The notes below the pieces were generated by a model that made no database searches, was not told where the DNA came from, and saw nothing but the letters and a program-made list of their open reading frames with translations. A DNA stretch of 64,000 nucleotides. Source: Microthyrium microscopicum (Eukaryota > Ascomycota > Dothideomycetes > Microthyriales > Microthyriaceae). Positions 48,791 through 60,692 of this stretch are shown one piece after another. The number at the start of each line of letters is the position of its first letter. The stretch's first letter is position 1. The DNA is taken from contig MU004238.1 of the NCBI GenBank assembly GCA_010405405.1, forward strand, positions 1,688,374-1,752,373, written 5' to 3'. Both the position numbers and the translations under genes were made by a program.

Positions 48791-49867
48791 TCATATCGAT
48801 GACCTCGAACCACGACTAAACACCCGCTTTAGTGACCAAAATGCAGTCTTGTCTTCAGGATTTGGCTCCTCAAACTCAAACGGATCACGCAGACTGCCAG
48901 GAACAGATGTCCGTCTACCATCCAATTTGTCACGCCCGAAAAGCGCCCAAAGTCCACCATTCGGCTCGCCTCCGCCATCCACTTCAGTCAGTCCATTGTC
49001 ATCATTATCATCATCGCTTCTCTGACGTCTCCGTCCTCTAGTGACTGATGGTGTCCTGGCATATAGCATTGAACTGCGAGCACTCGCGGACTTGTCTCTT
49101 TGATCCATTAATCTCTGTAGACGACCGCGCTCTTTTTTGGCGAAGCGATCATAGCGTACTGCGATATCATGTTCCATTTGGCGCTCTAGCTCCTGTGGTG
49201 AGGGAGATGGTGAGGGCCGTATGATTTTGGATTTCCTGACTTTCTTTGTGTTTTGTGCTTCGAGTTCGGCTTTGGCGGCCTCGTCTTCTTCTTTCTGCTG
49301 CTTTTGCTGTCGATCTTTGCGCATAGCGACCAGGCTGGGATCTGAGAGAATTCTAGACCCTAAATAATCTGATGAGGTCCATCCAAGGCATCGTGTCCAT
49401 AGAGAGTCTAGCGCATCTTGCGCGCAGTCAGCGAAGATGCCAGCTACAACGATATCTTCAAGAGGGATTTGGCCAACGCTGACATCTCGTAGCTTAACGA
49501 GTGTGGCAATGAAAGAAGCAGGGCCTGGGCCCTCGAGGGCTGAAGCTTGCACGAAGAGCGCCAGATGGATTTGAGATGGATGCGCAAGTTTTGGATGGAC
49601 AGTGGTGACGAATGCTTCGAGAATGAGATCAGATAGTTGGTGACAAGCTTGTTGAGCGGCAAAATACTCGGGGTACATTTTCGCGATGTGGAGCTCGATG
49701 AGAAACATGTGTGGGTCGGGAACGATTGTGTAGGAGATTTCTTCTGGGTTCAGTCCGCGGTCTGGTCGAGATTGCGAATGATCATTGTCGTAGCGTGTTA
49801 CGAGCGCGCCTTTGGGAATATAGCTGTGGTTATAGTCGTCTGACATTTGCCATGCCTTGGGGTACAT
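48791..49867 (-). CDS. Hypothetical protein with charged, disordered C-terminus
   Basis: Single open frame of 358 aa from the first in-frame ATG (MYPKAWQMSDDY). The frame itself stays open 22 or more codons upstream without an ATG, so a 5' exon could exist. Residues about 25-190 look folded ('YTIVPDPHMFLIELHIAKMYPEY', 'LALFVQASALEGPGPASFIATL', 'DIVVAGIFADCAQDALDSLW'), mostly helical. The rest is a Lys/Glu/Gln-rich coil followed by a Ser/Arg/Asp-rich tail. I do not recognise the family. It has no signal peptide or membrane segment. Confidence 0.65.
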   Translation of the reverse strand: MYPKAWQMSDDYNHSYIPKGALVTRYDNDHSQSRPDRGLNPEEISYTIVPDPHMFLIELHIAKMYPEYFAAQQACHQLSDLILEAFVTTVHPKLAHPSQIHLALFVQASALEGPGPASFIATLVKLRDVSVGQIPLEDIVVAGIFADCAQDALDSLWTRCLGWTSSDYLGSRILSDPSLVAMRKDRQQKQQKEEDEAAKAELEAQNTKKVRKSKIIRPSPSPSPQELERQMEHDIAVRYDRFAKKERGRLQRLMDQRDKSASARSSMLYARTPSVTRGRRRQRSDDDNDDNGLTEVDGGGEPNGGLWALFGRDKLDGRRTSVPGSLRDPFEFEEPNPEDKTAFWSLKRVFSRGSRSSI

Positions 49868-50238
49868 CTTGAAATTTTCTCTGGTACGGCCAGGTTCAAT
49901 GGTTGGGCGAGTCTTGGGTTGCGTAGGCGACACAATTTCTGAGCAGAAGGATGGGAAGAGGTAGACAATTCACTTTGAAGACCACGTCTGGCTAAGACAA
50001 ATCTTTGGTAGTATCCAGGAAAGTCGGTCCGCAGATATTCCGGTGGTTTGAGGATCCAGGATTAGATGAAATCGAGGTGTTTACATAGGTCAGGAGCTTA
50101 GAGATTAGGGAGAGCAAACCATTGAGGTGCTTAAGAGGAGCTCAAACCTGAGGACTTGCTTTATATGCTACATACGCAAGTTACTGAATCGATAGTGAAA
50201 TCCTAGCATAGCCGTCTCCCAGAAAAAAGTTACTCTGC
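49868..50238. other. Intergenic
   Basis: About 370 bp upstream of the hypothetical gene and downstream of cog1. It may contain an unrecognised 5' exon of the former; no ATG in a fitting frame was found. Confidence 0.45.
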
Positions 50239-52674
50239 TTATTCTGCAAGTAATGCGAACAAGAGATATGTCCGCTTCCAGTAATCCGTCGCGCTCTTTT
50301 CAATCCGTGATAGTTCCGGGGTGCCAAGTCTGGCCAGGTCTTTGAAGGAGTTTTCTAACACGTCACTGTTGTTTTCACTATCAGGATTCACAGTTAAGGC
50401 GGACTGTAAAAAGTAGTGATCGAACAGTAGCTGCACCAGCTTTTGGGTGGCAAGTGATTGACTTTCAGCAGTAGAGGTCTCTAAAGCTTCCGTTTCTGTA
50501 GCTGGAGGAGAACTTTCGCCATTTACAATTGCTTCTTGCTCGCTAGCTGTGTGTCCATTTGTGGTTGAGCTGTCCACGGTCGATTCAATGCTACGAAAAG
50601 CATCCTGTATACAAGACAGTATTTGACTCCGCGATTCGATTTTCAAGGCCCGCGTCGTTCCTGGAGACCAAAGATCGTTACCTATGGAAGCCATTGAATT
50701 GTTCAAATCACGCAAAAACCGGTAAGTTGAAGATGATGGCTGTATAGGAAGTGATGGGGTTCCTTCCCATAACAAAAGAGCTGGTAGACGTGATGAGCCA
50801 GCGAATTTTGACAGGTTCAGTTGAAAGGACTCAAGGGGTCCATGAGTCGCATGATGAGTCAACTTGGACTGTAACGGTGATATGACCTTGTATCCTAGTT
50901 GTGGGGCAACCTGAAGCTTACGACTGAATCCTTCTCCAATGGTTCGCTGTGATAGCTCTCGGATTATGCGCAGGCAGATGACGGTTGTATGTGGACTAGT
51001 GAGAGTAGTATCCTCTGTGACTTTAGATATCATGCTATGCAGTTGCTGCTCTAGTTCAGTGAAAGCTTTCTTCAGAGAGCCAGAGAGAGCTTCTTCCAAA
51101 TCTCTTGGGTCGTCTTCACTCAGTAGAGCTCGCCGCGAATCTGCGTCGCCGTCATCATCGTCGTCTGCTATATCAAGATCCCAACGGTCATCTTTCATAG
51201 TCTTAATAGAGCCCATCAAAGAAGTTATCTCGTTGAGCCAATGATCGTACTCGTCGGTTACCGCACGTGTAACTTCATCATCGCCTTGGTAAGTATTTCG
51301 TACCTTATTCTTGAAAGTAACTGCTCCATTGGAAGCATCGGCAGAAACAAGGATTGGATCCCATAGCTTGTCTACTGTTTCACTCTCGGTTCTGGACTCG
51401 ATGGCTGATCGAAGCTTTGCTAATACCTCACTAAACTCGCTCGTCCTCAGAGTGACAACATTGGCTAACTTAAGGTTCAAAATTTCGCGGAGCTGGTCGA
51501 TGATCTCTTCTGGGTCCACGCCAGGAAGGCCTCGTCCACTCCACGGCCAGGCTTGAAATATTTCCTTGCGCACTTCAACCACCTTGTCAAAATCGGTGAT
51601 GTGAGCTAGACTCTGCTGTAAGCTCTGGACGAATAATTCAACAGCCTTCTTAGTCCATGTTTTCAGGTGTCGGTCAGCTTCAAGTTTCTGAAGTTCGTCA
51701 TGTCGTGGCCAGGGTGTATATGTTCGTAGTTCTTCCGCAATCCATGGCGCGTGTACATTTAGCTCCAGTTCATTTAACGATGCCACATCCTTTTGCTGCA
51801 TCAAAGGCAGATCTTTCAAATGACCTAGAGCATCGGAGAGACGTTTGGGAAATATAAACTGGGAAATGTGAGCGGTTATGACGACCAGTTTGATGGCTTT
51901 AGTGGGGTCCGCAGCACCAGACTCATCGTCCACGAGGCACCTTTCCATGGCCCTCAGCCGAGTACTATGGAAGTGACGGAAGATATCGGTGGGAGTGGCG
52001 CTTGTGGTCAGATAATGTGCACACATATGGTCAACTAAGCTTTTCCATTCGGCTTCGGGATCAGCCAGCCTGTCGTTGATGACTTGGAGCAAGCGGCGTT
52101 TCAAAGCGTCTAGCCGAGTCCATAGTGACTCTATCAACTCAGTCGGTGGTTGGTTTTGGGATAGTACTTTGTATGTCAACCGTGAGAGCACGATGACTTT
52201 GGCAGCCAACAGCGGAGAGGAACCAGATTTGAGGAGTCTAGCGAGTACGGCAGCACATTGTCGAAGAAGGGATACTTGGGAGGCTAGGGAAAAGGAAGCT
52301 TTACCTAGACACGTATGTTAGTCGTTGTATGGATATATTGTCATCGTATATAGCTTACGACGCAATAGTTGGTTCGCATTGAACTTTGCTCGGTTGGCGA
52401 ATATGCGCTCCACTGCCTTAGAGTTTGATTTCTGAGCCGAGAGGGCGAGGTTCGTTTCGACAAGCTTCATTTGGGTATCCATGGCAATTATTCTATCAGC
52501 GGTGGCCAGCAAGTCGCGATAGCTGGCACCAACGATAGTGCGCAGCTTTTGGGCGTTCTCATCGGCATGGCTTCGCAGCTGCTGTTCGAACTTTCGAGTC
52601 GTGGCGATGGGATGTTGGAAAGCTTCCTCCCAGTCCTTGAAGTCGCGAGGATCTGGGACTTGGGCGCTCGCCAT
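50239..52674 (-). CDS. cog1: Cog1, conserved oligomeric Golgi complex subunit 1
   Basis: Subunit of the COG tethering complex for retrograde traffic within the Golgi. Two exons (52359-52674 and 50239-52304, 54-bp intron) give 793 aa. The N-terminus has the Vps51/Cog1-type helical domain: 'DFKDWEEAFQHPIATTRKFE', 'LRTIVGASYRDLLATADRI' and 'MDTQMKLVETNL'. The remainder is all-helical rod with an acidic insert ('DDDDDGDADS') and a Ser/Thr/Glu-rich loop near the C-terminus. Length fits fungal Cog1. Confidence 0.85.
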
Positions 52675-53694
52675 TTTTTAGCACCAGAAAAGTTTGGCAG
52701 TTCTTAAAGGCGCGTTCGGAGATGATCCAAAAGCGGGTATAATTCGCAAAAGGAGGGAAGAAGTTGGGCAGGGCGGGACAGCTATTTTGAAACTTCACCT
52801 CCTCCGGATGCACTTCCAGGTTGTGTGCAAGATAGGTTGCATTGTAATCAGTACCCATGCTTTCCGAACACCCCTTACAATTTCTAGATTCCAATCCACG
52901 ATAGCTCCCAAGTTGTTTGCTCAACACTGGATAGAGTATTTGGCGATACAAAGTCTTGTGGTCTTTCTCAATTTCTTCATGCTCTGCCTGTCTTGAATAG
53001 ACAAAAGCAAAAGCAGCTACCGTGATACTATCACCTTTCTCAACACCAAGCGCGAGCAGGGACATCTTGATCCAACTCCATCTCACCTTGCACTCTTTGC
53101 TCTTCTGGTAATGGCTTCATTCTTCCGTCGAATTATCATCTCGTCGGATCAAATGGTATCCTAAGGCACTCCAACTATTTCTTGAAACCCAAGTGCTCTT
53201 TGAACTTTGTCCATCGCTCACATCAAATGCAGCAAGATTTCCACCATCAGTCAGAGCAAAGACGCATGTCCAATGATGATCCCTACTCAGCAGCCCACGT
53301 GCTCGCATCGTTCAAGGCAAAGATGCGCTACAACCTTGCTCAGTGCTATCAACTACAGTACTCTTTTCCTGCATGATACCTGTACCAAGCTCCCAAGTAG
53401 CGAGTAACATTGGATGTACTATGGAGATCGTCCAAGGGATTGCCATCTAAAGCTTTCTGACCTCGTGCCGGGCGATTGGACTTTTTCTACTACTGCCGAC
53501 TGGAATACCAACTCCAAGCGGTGCCATGCAGACAAATCCGGCACCATGAACGGCGTTGATCACACCAAAGCTTGGCTAGCACCCTAGTACTTATACTAGT
53601 CTCAAGAACCGTACCAGAGTACATATTGAGTGGCACCGAAGCTCAGCTACCTCAACTTCCATCTCTCTGTCTCTGAAATATTCCCCTCTTCATC
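52675..53694. other. Divergent cog1/MFS intergenic region
   Basis: About 1 kb with several short overlapping frames on both strands; none resembles a known protein. It probably holds both promoters. Confidence 0.5.
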
Positions 53695-55523
53695 ATGGCG
53701 AACCCATATCATGTCCCCGACCAGGAGAAGAAGGCGCCTCTGCACTCGCCCGATGCAGAGTCTGAGATTAGCTATGATAAGGGTGATCTGCTCTCCCTTG
53801 AGTCAACCGATCCCGCCCTCAATGCTAAAATGCATCTGGTGAACGATGTAAGGAAAGACCAAATACGATGTAAAGTTCCTCAAGATTGATATTCATACCT
53901 CAGGCCATTGACGAGATCGGGTTCACACCTTATCATGCTAAACTCTTCTGCCTTAATGGATTCGGGTAAAAATGATTGTTGTCCACGTTTGGAATCGCTT
54001 CTTATACATTGATATTTAGCTATGCCACGGATTCTCTACTACTTCTTGTGCAATCAATCATTGCCACAAATGCCGGCAACGAATTTCATCCATCTTTCAA
54101 ACGAGGCCTTACTGTTGCTGTCTACGTAGGAATGCTCGTCGGTGCCATTTTCTGGGGTCTGTCAGCCGATATCATAGGGCGGCGATTTGCCTTTAATACG
54201 TCCCTACTCATCAGTTCCATCTTCGCTATTGTTGCCGGAGCCTCACCCAATTGGATTGTGCTGGGACTTTTCACTTGTCTCTCAGCTTTCGGGTCCGGTG
54301 GCAACCTTGTCCTTGATACGGCAGTTTTTCTCGAATTTCTACCATCGAAAAGACAATGGCTCTTAACTCTAATGGCGGCCTGGTGGGGAGTTGGTCAACT
54401 AATAGCTGGACTCTTCGCATGGGCTTTTCTACCAAACTACTCGTGCAAAGATCCAAATAACTGTCCAAGATCTTCGAACATGGGCTGGAGATATGTGTGG
54501 TTCGCCAACGGTGCTCTAGTTCTGGTCATGTCCATTCTCCGTCTCACAGTAATCCGACTACGCGAAACGCCAAAGTTCCTAGTCGGTGAAGGCGAAGATG
54601 AAAAAGTGGTCGAAGTACTTCAAAGCATCGCTCAAAAATACAACCGCCCATGTTCTCTCACCCTCGAGAAGCTCACCGCATGCGGAGTGACCGGAGCATG
54701 GAATCAAGAGCGAAGAGGCTCTGTGTCAGCCCACGCAAAGAAACGTTACTCACCGAGTGAAGTCTTAGTCCATCTACGCGGTCTTTTCGAGACCAAGAAA
54801 ATCGGTCTATCGACTTCTCTCATATGGCTCTCTTGGCTCTTGATTGGTCTTGCGTATCCACTATATAACGTCTTCCTGTTAGTTCCACTGCATCTAATAT
54901 CGCATTCACGCTAACAATAATAGTCCATCATATCTAGCAACCAGAGGTGCCCAATTCGGCGCAGACAGCGACTTCATCACCTGGCGCAATTACGCAATCG
55001 TAAACACAGCCGGCATCTTCGGTCCCGTTCTAGCAGGCGGGATGTGTGCGTCCGGCTGGTTCTGGGGTCGCAGAGGTACGATGGTCATAGGCGCACTTGT
55101 GACTATGATTTTCTTCTTCTGCTATACTCAGGTCCGCAGCGAGTCACAGAACTTGGGCTTCAACTGTGCTATCAGTTTTTGCTTAGTAGGTTTCCCCAGA
55201 TTTCGAGGTCACTCAAGGCTAACTCGTTAAGAACATTTATTACGGCACCCTTTATGCTTATAGCCCAGAGGTCCTGCCATCTGCGCATCGTGGAACGGGA
55301 AATGGCATTTCAATTGGTTTGAACCGCGTTATGGGAATCCTCTCGGCTGTTATTGCTACCGTTGCTGATGTATGTCCAAGATCTCTAAATTTTGTGTGGA
55401 TACTGACTACAGCTCTAGACCAACACGCCTGTGCCCATATATATTTGTGCGGCTTTGTATATCGTCATGGCTATTGTTGCTGCTATATTCCCATTCGAGC
55501 CTTACGGCTCAAGGAGTTCATGA
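53695..55523 (+). CDS. MFS transporter, sugar-porter/SVOP-like
   Basis: Six exons (53695-53847, 53904-53965, 54020-54877, 54924-55185, 55232-55369, 55419-55523) join in frame to 525 aa. The protein starts with a 50-aa acidic cytosolic head and has about 12 membrane helices. The MFS loop 2-3 signature is 'GLSADIIGRRFAFNTS'. 'LPSKRQWLLTLMAAWWGVGQ' in helix 4-5 and 'SPEVLPSAHRGTGNGISIG' in the later helices are typical of SVOP-like and inorganic-anion/organic-ion MFS proteins in fungi. The substrate is unknown. A large loop between helices 6 and 7 holds 'GEDEKVVEVLQSIAQKYNRP'. Confidence 0.82.
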
Positions 55524-55775
55524 TTAATGGCCATGTCAAGTTGAATGGTTGCTACTTTCGAAGAGAAATACTCTATGCTGCTGTCAGTATCATTTATTCC
55601 TCCATACCCGCAAGTTAAAGTGAATGTTACGATTTATCAATTGATTCTTTCAAGCGAAACAGATAATTTCAAATCTATCCCAAAATTTACATCTATTCCA
55701 ACGGTCTACTACAATACCCCTATTCTAAATTGATTAATGTACAGCGCCCCAAACACTCCCCAAAGTCAAAACTCT

Positions 55776-58029
55776 CTACAGCCTCGACTTGACGATAACC
55801 GGAGAATCCGGATACGGATCAGCAGTCAAGTCGTTCAGCGGATTCAACTCACTCGCCCGATAAAACATATCACTATACACATCCCCGTCCTTCCGTCCCA
55901 AACTACTATCAAGCTGAAAGTCTGGGAAATCCCATGCATCCACCAAAGTCACCGCATGCGGCCGTATCTCTTTCAACAACCTCATCACCGTAGCCCTACA
56001 CAGCGTAATCTGATGCACCGTCAACGCTGAGCTCGTGAAGAACTCATTCGCTTCGCTCTCTAGCGTGTGTAGCGCGTATAGTCTGAAGAGGAGGTACATG
56101 ATGCCCTTGGTGTCATCGTCTAGCGCATTCTCGGGGTCTTCCGTCACGAGTGTGTCGTAAAAGTTTTTAACGATGAAGTATTGTGAGTGTGCTTTGGACA
56201 GACGGTAGAAGTCGACGAGGAGATCGTTCCATGGCTTTTTCGCCTCGTCGCGTTGGCGCATGGCGTCGAAGGAGAGGTAGGCGGAGCGCCAGGCGAAGGC
56301 GGCGACGAGGTCGGTGTCTGAGCCGAGAACGTCAAAGGCGGCGCCAATTTCGGCGCGCGATTGGTAGTAGCTGAAGATCTTGGTGGTGTCGTTGGTGATA
56401 GGGGCACCGTCCATGACGGAGCGGGCGGTTTTGATTAGCTAGGGTTGAGTTAGTGGTGGTTCTCGAAGTGTCTTGCGGTACGGAACTTACGTAGCGGGCT
56501 ACTTGTTGCGTGAGCATGTAGTTGTCGCCTTCCCAAGTGACGTTGGGGAGATAGTTGGTGGATACATCGCCAATGCCGCTGAAACTTGAGTAGCCGTGAC
56601 CACCACACGCTCGCCGAGAAGTTTCTAGGCCATCGGCGGTCGTAGTACTGGCTAGAGACTTTAGGCCACAGGAGGTAGCGTGGAGGTCGGCGAGTTCAGC
56701 AATGGCAAATTCCTGCTCTTGTTTGGAGGTGCTGTCAGTTAGCAAGCCCTGCTTTTGCTGATACATGTCCATCATGATTTTGCCTGTAAAGTGTAGAGCA
56801 TAGCATGCGGCAAGAAGTGGCAGTAGGCGGTAAGCTACCATTGAGTAGTCCAAGACTTGAGTTTCTCCCTTTTGGGAATCCGGAGCTTCTTCATCTTTGA
56901 ACTGTCTGCGAACGGCACAGTATCTAACGGCGATGGTGACTCCTCGAGCTAGGTAACCTCCCGATTGCCATACCTTGGAAGATTAGTTCAACTTCAATCA
57001 GCATCAGTATCAAATACGGGAGCTCACAATTGTAGAACGGACCCAAGTCATCGTTCCGTAAACTTGGGCAGCAGACTTGGGAGGCACATATTGATTCGTC
57101 TCTGGGTCAACACTGGAGAATTTGGCAAGCATAGCTTCGTGTGGTACTTTATGATTGTTGAAAAGAAGAAAGCCATTGTCCATAGTGCTGTAATAGTCAG
57201 AAAGGAATATCCCAAGTGTTTTGTACTTTCTGGAAACTTACTTGTATCCTATTTTAGGTCCAACGTCGCCTACATGTATGTTCTCTAGAGGCTGGTGGGT
57301 CTTCATATCGCGAATTTTGACGATGAATGGATGAGGGCCATGGTTCTTGCCATTGACTATAAGCTGAGCCATTACGACAGCATGGTTTGCAGTTCTTCCC
57401 AAGGTTCCTATCCACCATTTCGAAGCTGTAAGAGTGGGCGAGTGAATGGTGAAAGTTTTGTCGTCTGAGTTCCATGTTGCTGTTGTTTCTAGTCCCTTTA
57501 CGTTTGAACCATGTCCAAGTTCAGTTTGAGCATAACAGCCTATGATTTTGTAGTCCATGGCGCGCATGAAATACTTTGCGCCTTGCTCATCACTACATTG
57601 GCTGAACAGTGTAAGCTACAGAACATCAGTCAGTTACTGTCCTACTATTACTGGGAGGAAACTCACAAGAAACATTGTCCCATGAAGCATGTATGGAATA
57701 GGCTCAGCAATTAAATCCACAGCTACATTATGATCTTCCAGTGACCAATCATGCTCAACAGCCAGTTGACGAAGCCGCTTTGCTCTCGCCAGTGATTTCT
57801 CCCATCGTTCTACACGTCCTTGGAAGTAATTTTGCGATTTGTCGAAAAGGGGTTCAGCTTGGAGGATTTTGAGAATCTTGGCCTTGATGTCGATGAACTC
57901 CTGGCCATACAGAAAGAGCGTAAGCTTGTCGACTGGAATGCTTGACTTGGCCCGTTCCGCGTCTAGGAGTTGGCTCCCTAGTGGCTCTGCAGGCCTTAGC
58001 TTCTTGACCCAAGGTGGAACTGGTGCCAT
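55776..58029 (-). CDS. pox1: Peroxisomal acyl-CoA oxidase
   Basis: First enzyme of peroxisomal beta-oxidation: FAD-dependent conversion of acyl-CoA to trans-2-enoyl-CoA with H2O2 release. Five exons (57667-58029, 57242-57615, 57028-57187, 56491-56973, 55776-56438) join in frame to 680 aa. Family blocks are 'CYAQTELGHGSNVKGLETTA', 'KWWIGTLGRTANHAVVMAQL', 'RRACGGHGYSSFSGIGD' and 'VTWEGDNYMLTQQVARY'. The protein ends in SRL, a PTS1 variant. Each splice site falls in a conserved block, which fixes the exon borders. The gene is convergent with the MFS gene, 252 bp apart. Confidence 0.92.
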
Positions 58030-58875
58030 GTTGTTTGTTGTGGAGTAGTGAACGCGCTGAAGTTGAATTGCCTTGACAAAGTTGCGTGGGCAGGCAGCAC
58101 GATATCTATTTATTTGTTTGACTGACGTTATGATTCTTTTCGGCCGATGGTTAATACCAGGTATCCCTGTCCATGTTTCTTTCGGCACATGTGCGTTTCT
58201 CGCAAGGTTTGAAGGTAGGGAAACGGAGGCTTAAAATGTATCTAGACTTGTATGCCATTTTTTTGCGTACAAATATGGATTATTATATATTACTCTAATT
58301 TTATAAGCACGCAACACAACCAATTGGTCGGTCGTCAGAATCCAGGCCGGATGTTTAATGAGCTGAGGACAATCATACTTCTTTCTTTTACAGCATCAAC
58401 ATACTTCTTTTACCTGCAAAACAGTGTGTATCCAAGTCTGGACTACAAGCCCTATGATTTCTAGAGGCAAATTGTCATAGGAAAGCGTGATGTGAATAGC
58501 GATACCGAGGCACATGCTACTACACATTTGTTACATTTAATTACTCTACCTTTTCAAGCCCCTGCTTCGGCTCATTCCGATGCTTTTTGACAGCATTAAC
58601 ACGCCATCATACGATCGTGCTCCAGGCAGTCACAATCGCAAACTGCTAGGTACATGCGGTGTCGTAGCTCGAACCATCATGCAATTGTAGAACGACACTA
58701 GCTTCCGCAATACTGATGGAAGTCTGTACCTGGTCGGCAGGTTTACCCCAGATTCGAGATCAAGTAGCTACTGATATGCGCTTTGATAATCCTGGGCCGA
58801 TAATCCAACGGCGAAAGATATGATCTTGCATACTTACCCAGTCAGTGAAGCCGTGATGCAAGCAGGATGGTTTCT
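58030..58875. other. Intergenic, acyl-CoA oxidase upstream region
   Basis: About 850 bp. No gene or repeat recognised. Confidence 0.5.
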
Positions 58876-60255
58876 TCACAATTCGAATCCAGCGTTGCTG
58901 ATGATATCAGTCGGTTCTGCCAGAAATGTTGCAAAGCCGGTATAAAATGCACTACCTTCGATCTGAATCTTGACACTGTCGTCAGCACCTCGAGCAGTAC
59001 GATCGTTGTTATTGCAAGCAAGCTTTGCTATAAAGGCGCCGACACCATCATGGGCAACGGAGACAAGACTATGATAGGTCCACTTGTTGTCTGGCGGTAA
59101 GATACCTTTCGCGTGTGCAAGTGCTCTTCTAGCGGCGACTCCAGAACCGGTAGGAGATCTGTCAATCTGTCCACCAGCGAAGAAGCAGAGACACGTATCT
59201 CCGCCAGCCGTTTCTTTGGCAGCCTCGCCTTGTTGCTCGTCTGTGATAATCACGCCGTATAGAAAGCTTAATTCTTGGCTCGCTGGATGTTGGTAAAGCC
59301 TCTTGTATTGCGGATTGGCGACAATTGCAGCCTCGAGGCACGCTGCAGCTCGCTGGTAGACATCGATATTTGAGCTTTTCAGTCCTTCAGCAAAGCCTAG
59401 TTCTCGAGCTTCGATCACGCAGTAGAATGCTCCACCGTAGCAAAAGTCGGCCGTGACTGCAGTTCTGTTGCCCAGCTCTGGCCACCTATAGGCTGGTGTC
59501 AAAGAGATCTCAGTAGCAATTCCTAGTGCATAGGACTCAACGCTGACGAAAGACACATCGCGCTCAGGATCACTCTTCAATTTTTCATTCGTGTCAATGG
59601 TAACAGGTACTGTAATGTTTACCACACCGCATGGGCAGTGTAGATTGATGGTCGTCGTCATAGTACCTGTATCCAGCTTCAAGTCCCGCCGAGGAAACAG
59701 CTCTGGGCAGGCATTGGTGTCAAAATCAACCAAGAAGCGGCCTAAAGCGATAGTAGCATGACCGCACATGGTTGACCATCCCTCGTTATGCATGAACAGC
59801 ACTCCGACGTCTGCTTCTCCTGTGGAGGTAAATTCCGTGCCATGAATTAATAACGCCCCATACATAATGCTATGGCCTCGTGGCTCAAGCATCAGCCTTC
59901 TCCGTAAATTATCGTACCTGAGTTTTGCATCCGTCATCTTCTGAAGCAGCGTATGTCCTTGAGGTTGAGGGAAACCAGAGTATATGATGCGTGTGGGCTC
60001 GCCAGTCGTATGCATCTCGACAGTGTTGATCGGCTGGCCGTGAACTGACACAAAGTCGGAAAGAATTGACACGTTTGCCATGACTGTTATTGTCCATCCA
60101 GAACGGGATGGATAGCGTGGAGTTGAAGAATGGGGATCACTGAATGTCATTGAGAAGGGGTGCACTGTGCAGATATCAAAGACCGGAATTTGCCGGGGTC
60201 TGTTCATCCCATCCCCAAGCAGCAACTTCATCTCCATTTCCCGCTCTGTCACCAT
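58876..60255 (-). CDS. Trans-3-hydroxy-L-proline dehydratase (proline racemase family)
   Basis: Proline-racemase fold enzyme. The first active-site Cys is present in 'STMCGHATIALG' (residue 164 of the long form, 106 from the inner ATG). The second catalytic position reads 'DRSPTGSG', with Thr where racemases and 4-hydroxyproline epimerases have Cys. This Cys/Thr pair is the hallmark of trans-3-hydroxy-L-proline dehydratases (human L3HYPDH type), so dehydration to pyrroline-2-carboxylate is the predicted reaction. The single open frame is 459 aa. An ATG at 60081 (MANVSILSDF) gives a 401-aa protein closer to the family start, and puts the Cys near position 106, close to that of the human enzyme. 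I prefer the inner start but report the full frame. Confidence 0.82.
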   Translation of the reverse strand: MVTEREMEMKLLLGDGMNRPRQIPVFDICTVHPFSMTFSDPHSSTPRYPSRSGWTITVMANVSILSDFVSVHGQPINTVEMHTTGEPTRIIYSGFPQPQGHTLLQKMTDAKLRYDNLRRRLMLEPRGHSIMYGALLIHGTEFTSTGEADVGVLFMHNEGWSTMCGHATIALGRFLVDFDTNACPELFPRRDLKLDTGTMTTTINLHCPCGVVNITVPVTIDTNEKLKSDPERDVSFVSVESYALGIATEISLTPAYRWPELGNRTAVTADFCYGGAFYCVIEARELGFAEGLKSSNIDVYQRAAACLEAAIVANPQYKRLYQHPASQELSFLYGVIITDEQQGEAAKETAGGDTCLCFFAGGQIDRSPTGSGVAARRALAHAKGILPPDNKWTYHSLVSVAHDGVGAFIAKLACNNNDRTARGADDSVKIQIEGSAFYTGFATFLAEPTDIISNAGFEL

Positions 60256-60692
60256 TTTTCTTATCCTTCAAGCAACAGTCCCATCATCCACTGAACGGCG
60301 GGTCCTAGTACAGATTGTCCTCCTCCATCGGCACATTTCGCCCCCGTCTGATCACAACCATCGGCTCGGCATCCTGCGAGACAAGCGCACGACACGTCTA
60401 TAACATCACAAGCTAGTTTTTGATAAGGGAACGTGTGGACAGAATCAATGGCGCACTCAGCTATTGTAGCTCTGACGTTCAGGTTCCAGCGTATTGAATC
60501 AAGAACTGAGAAGTCGGTGCGTTCAAATGGGAAGCAAGCACCGAGTGACACAGCATAACGGACGGTAAATATTACCCCAGATGGAACAATACATGATGGC
60601 AACGCCTTTTCAAAACTCATCGAGACAATTACAATACGCACTCGGGCGCATGTAAACACTATCCTTGCCTTAGGCATCAGTTCTACTGACCT
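60256..60692. other. Intergenic
   Basis: About 440 bp; one 138-codon minus-strand frame (60261-60677), Cys-rich at its end, matches nothing known and is likely chance. Confidence 0.45.

Noticed and set aside
52559-53086. 175-codon minus-strand frame overlapping the cog1 start
   Set aside because: It overlaps the cog1 first exon in another frame and has no family resemblance.
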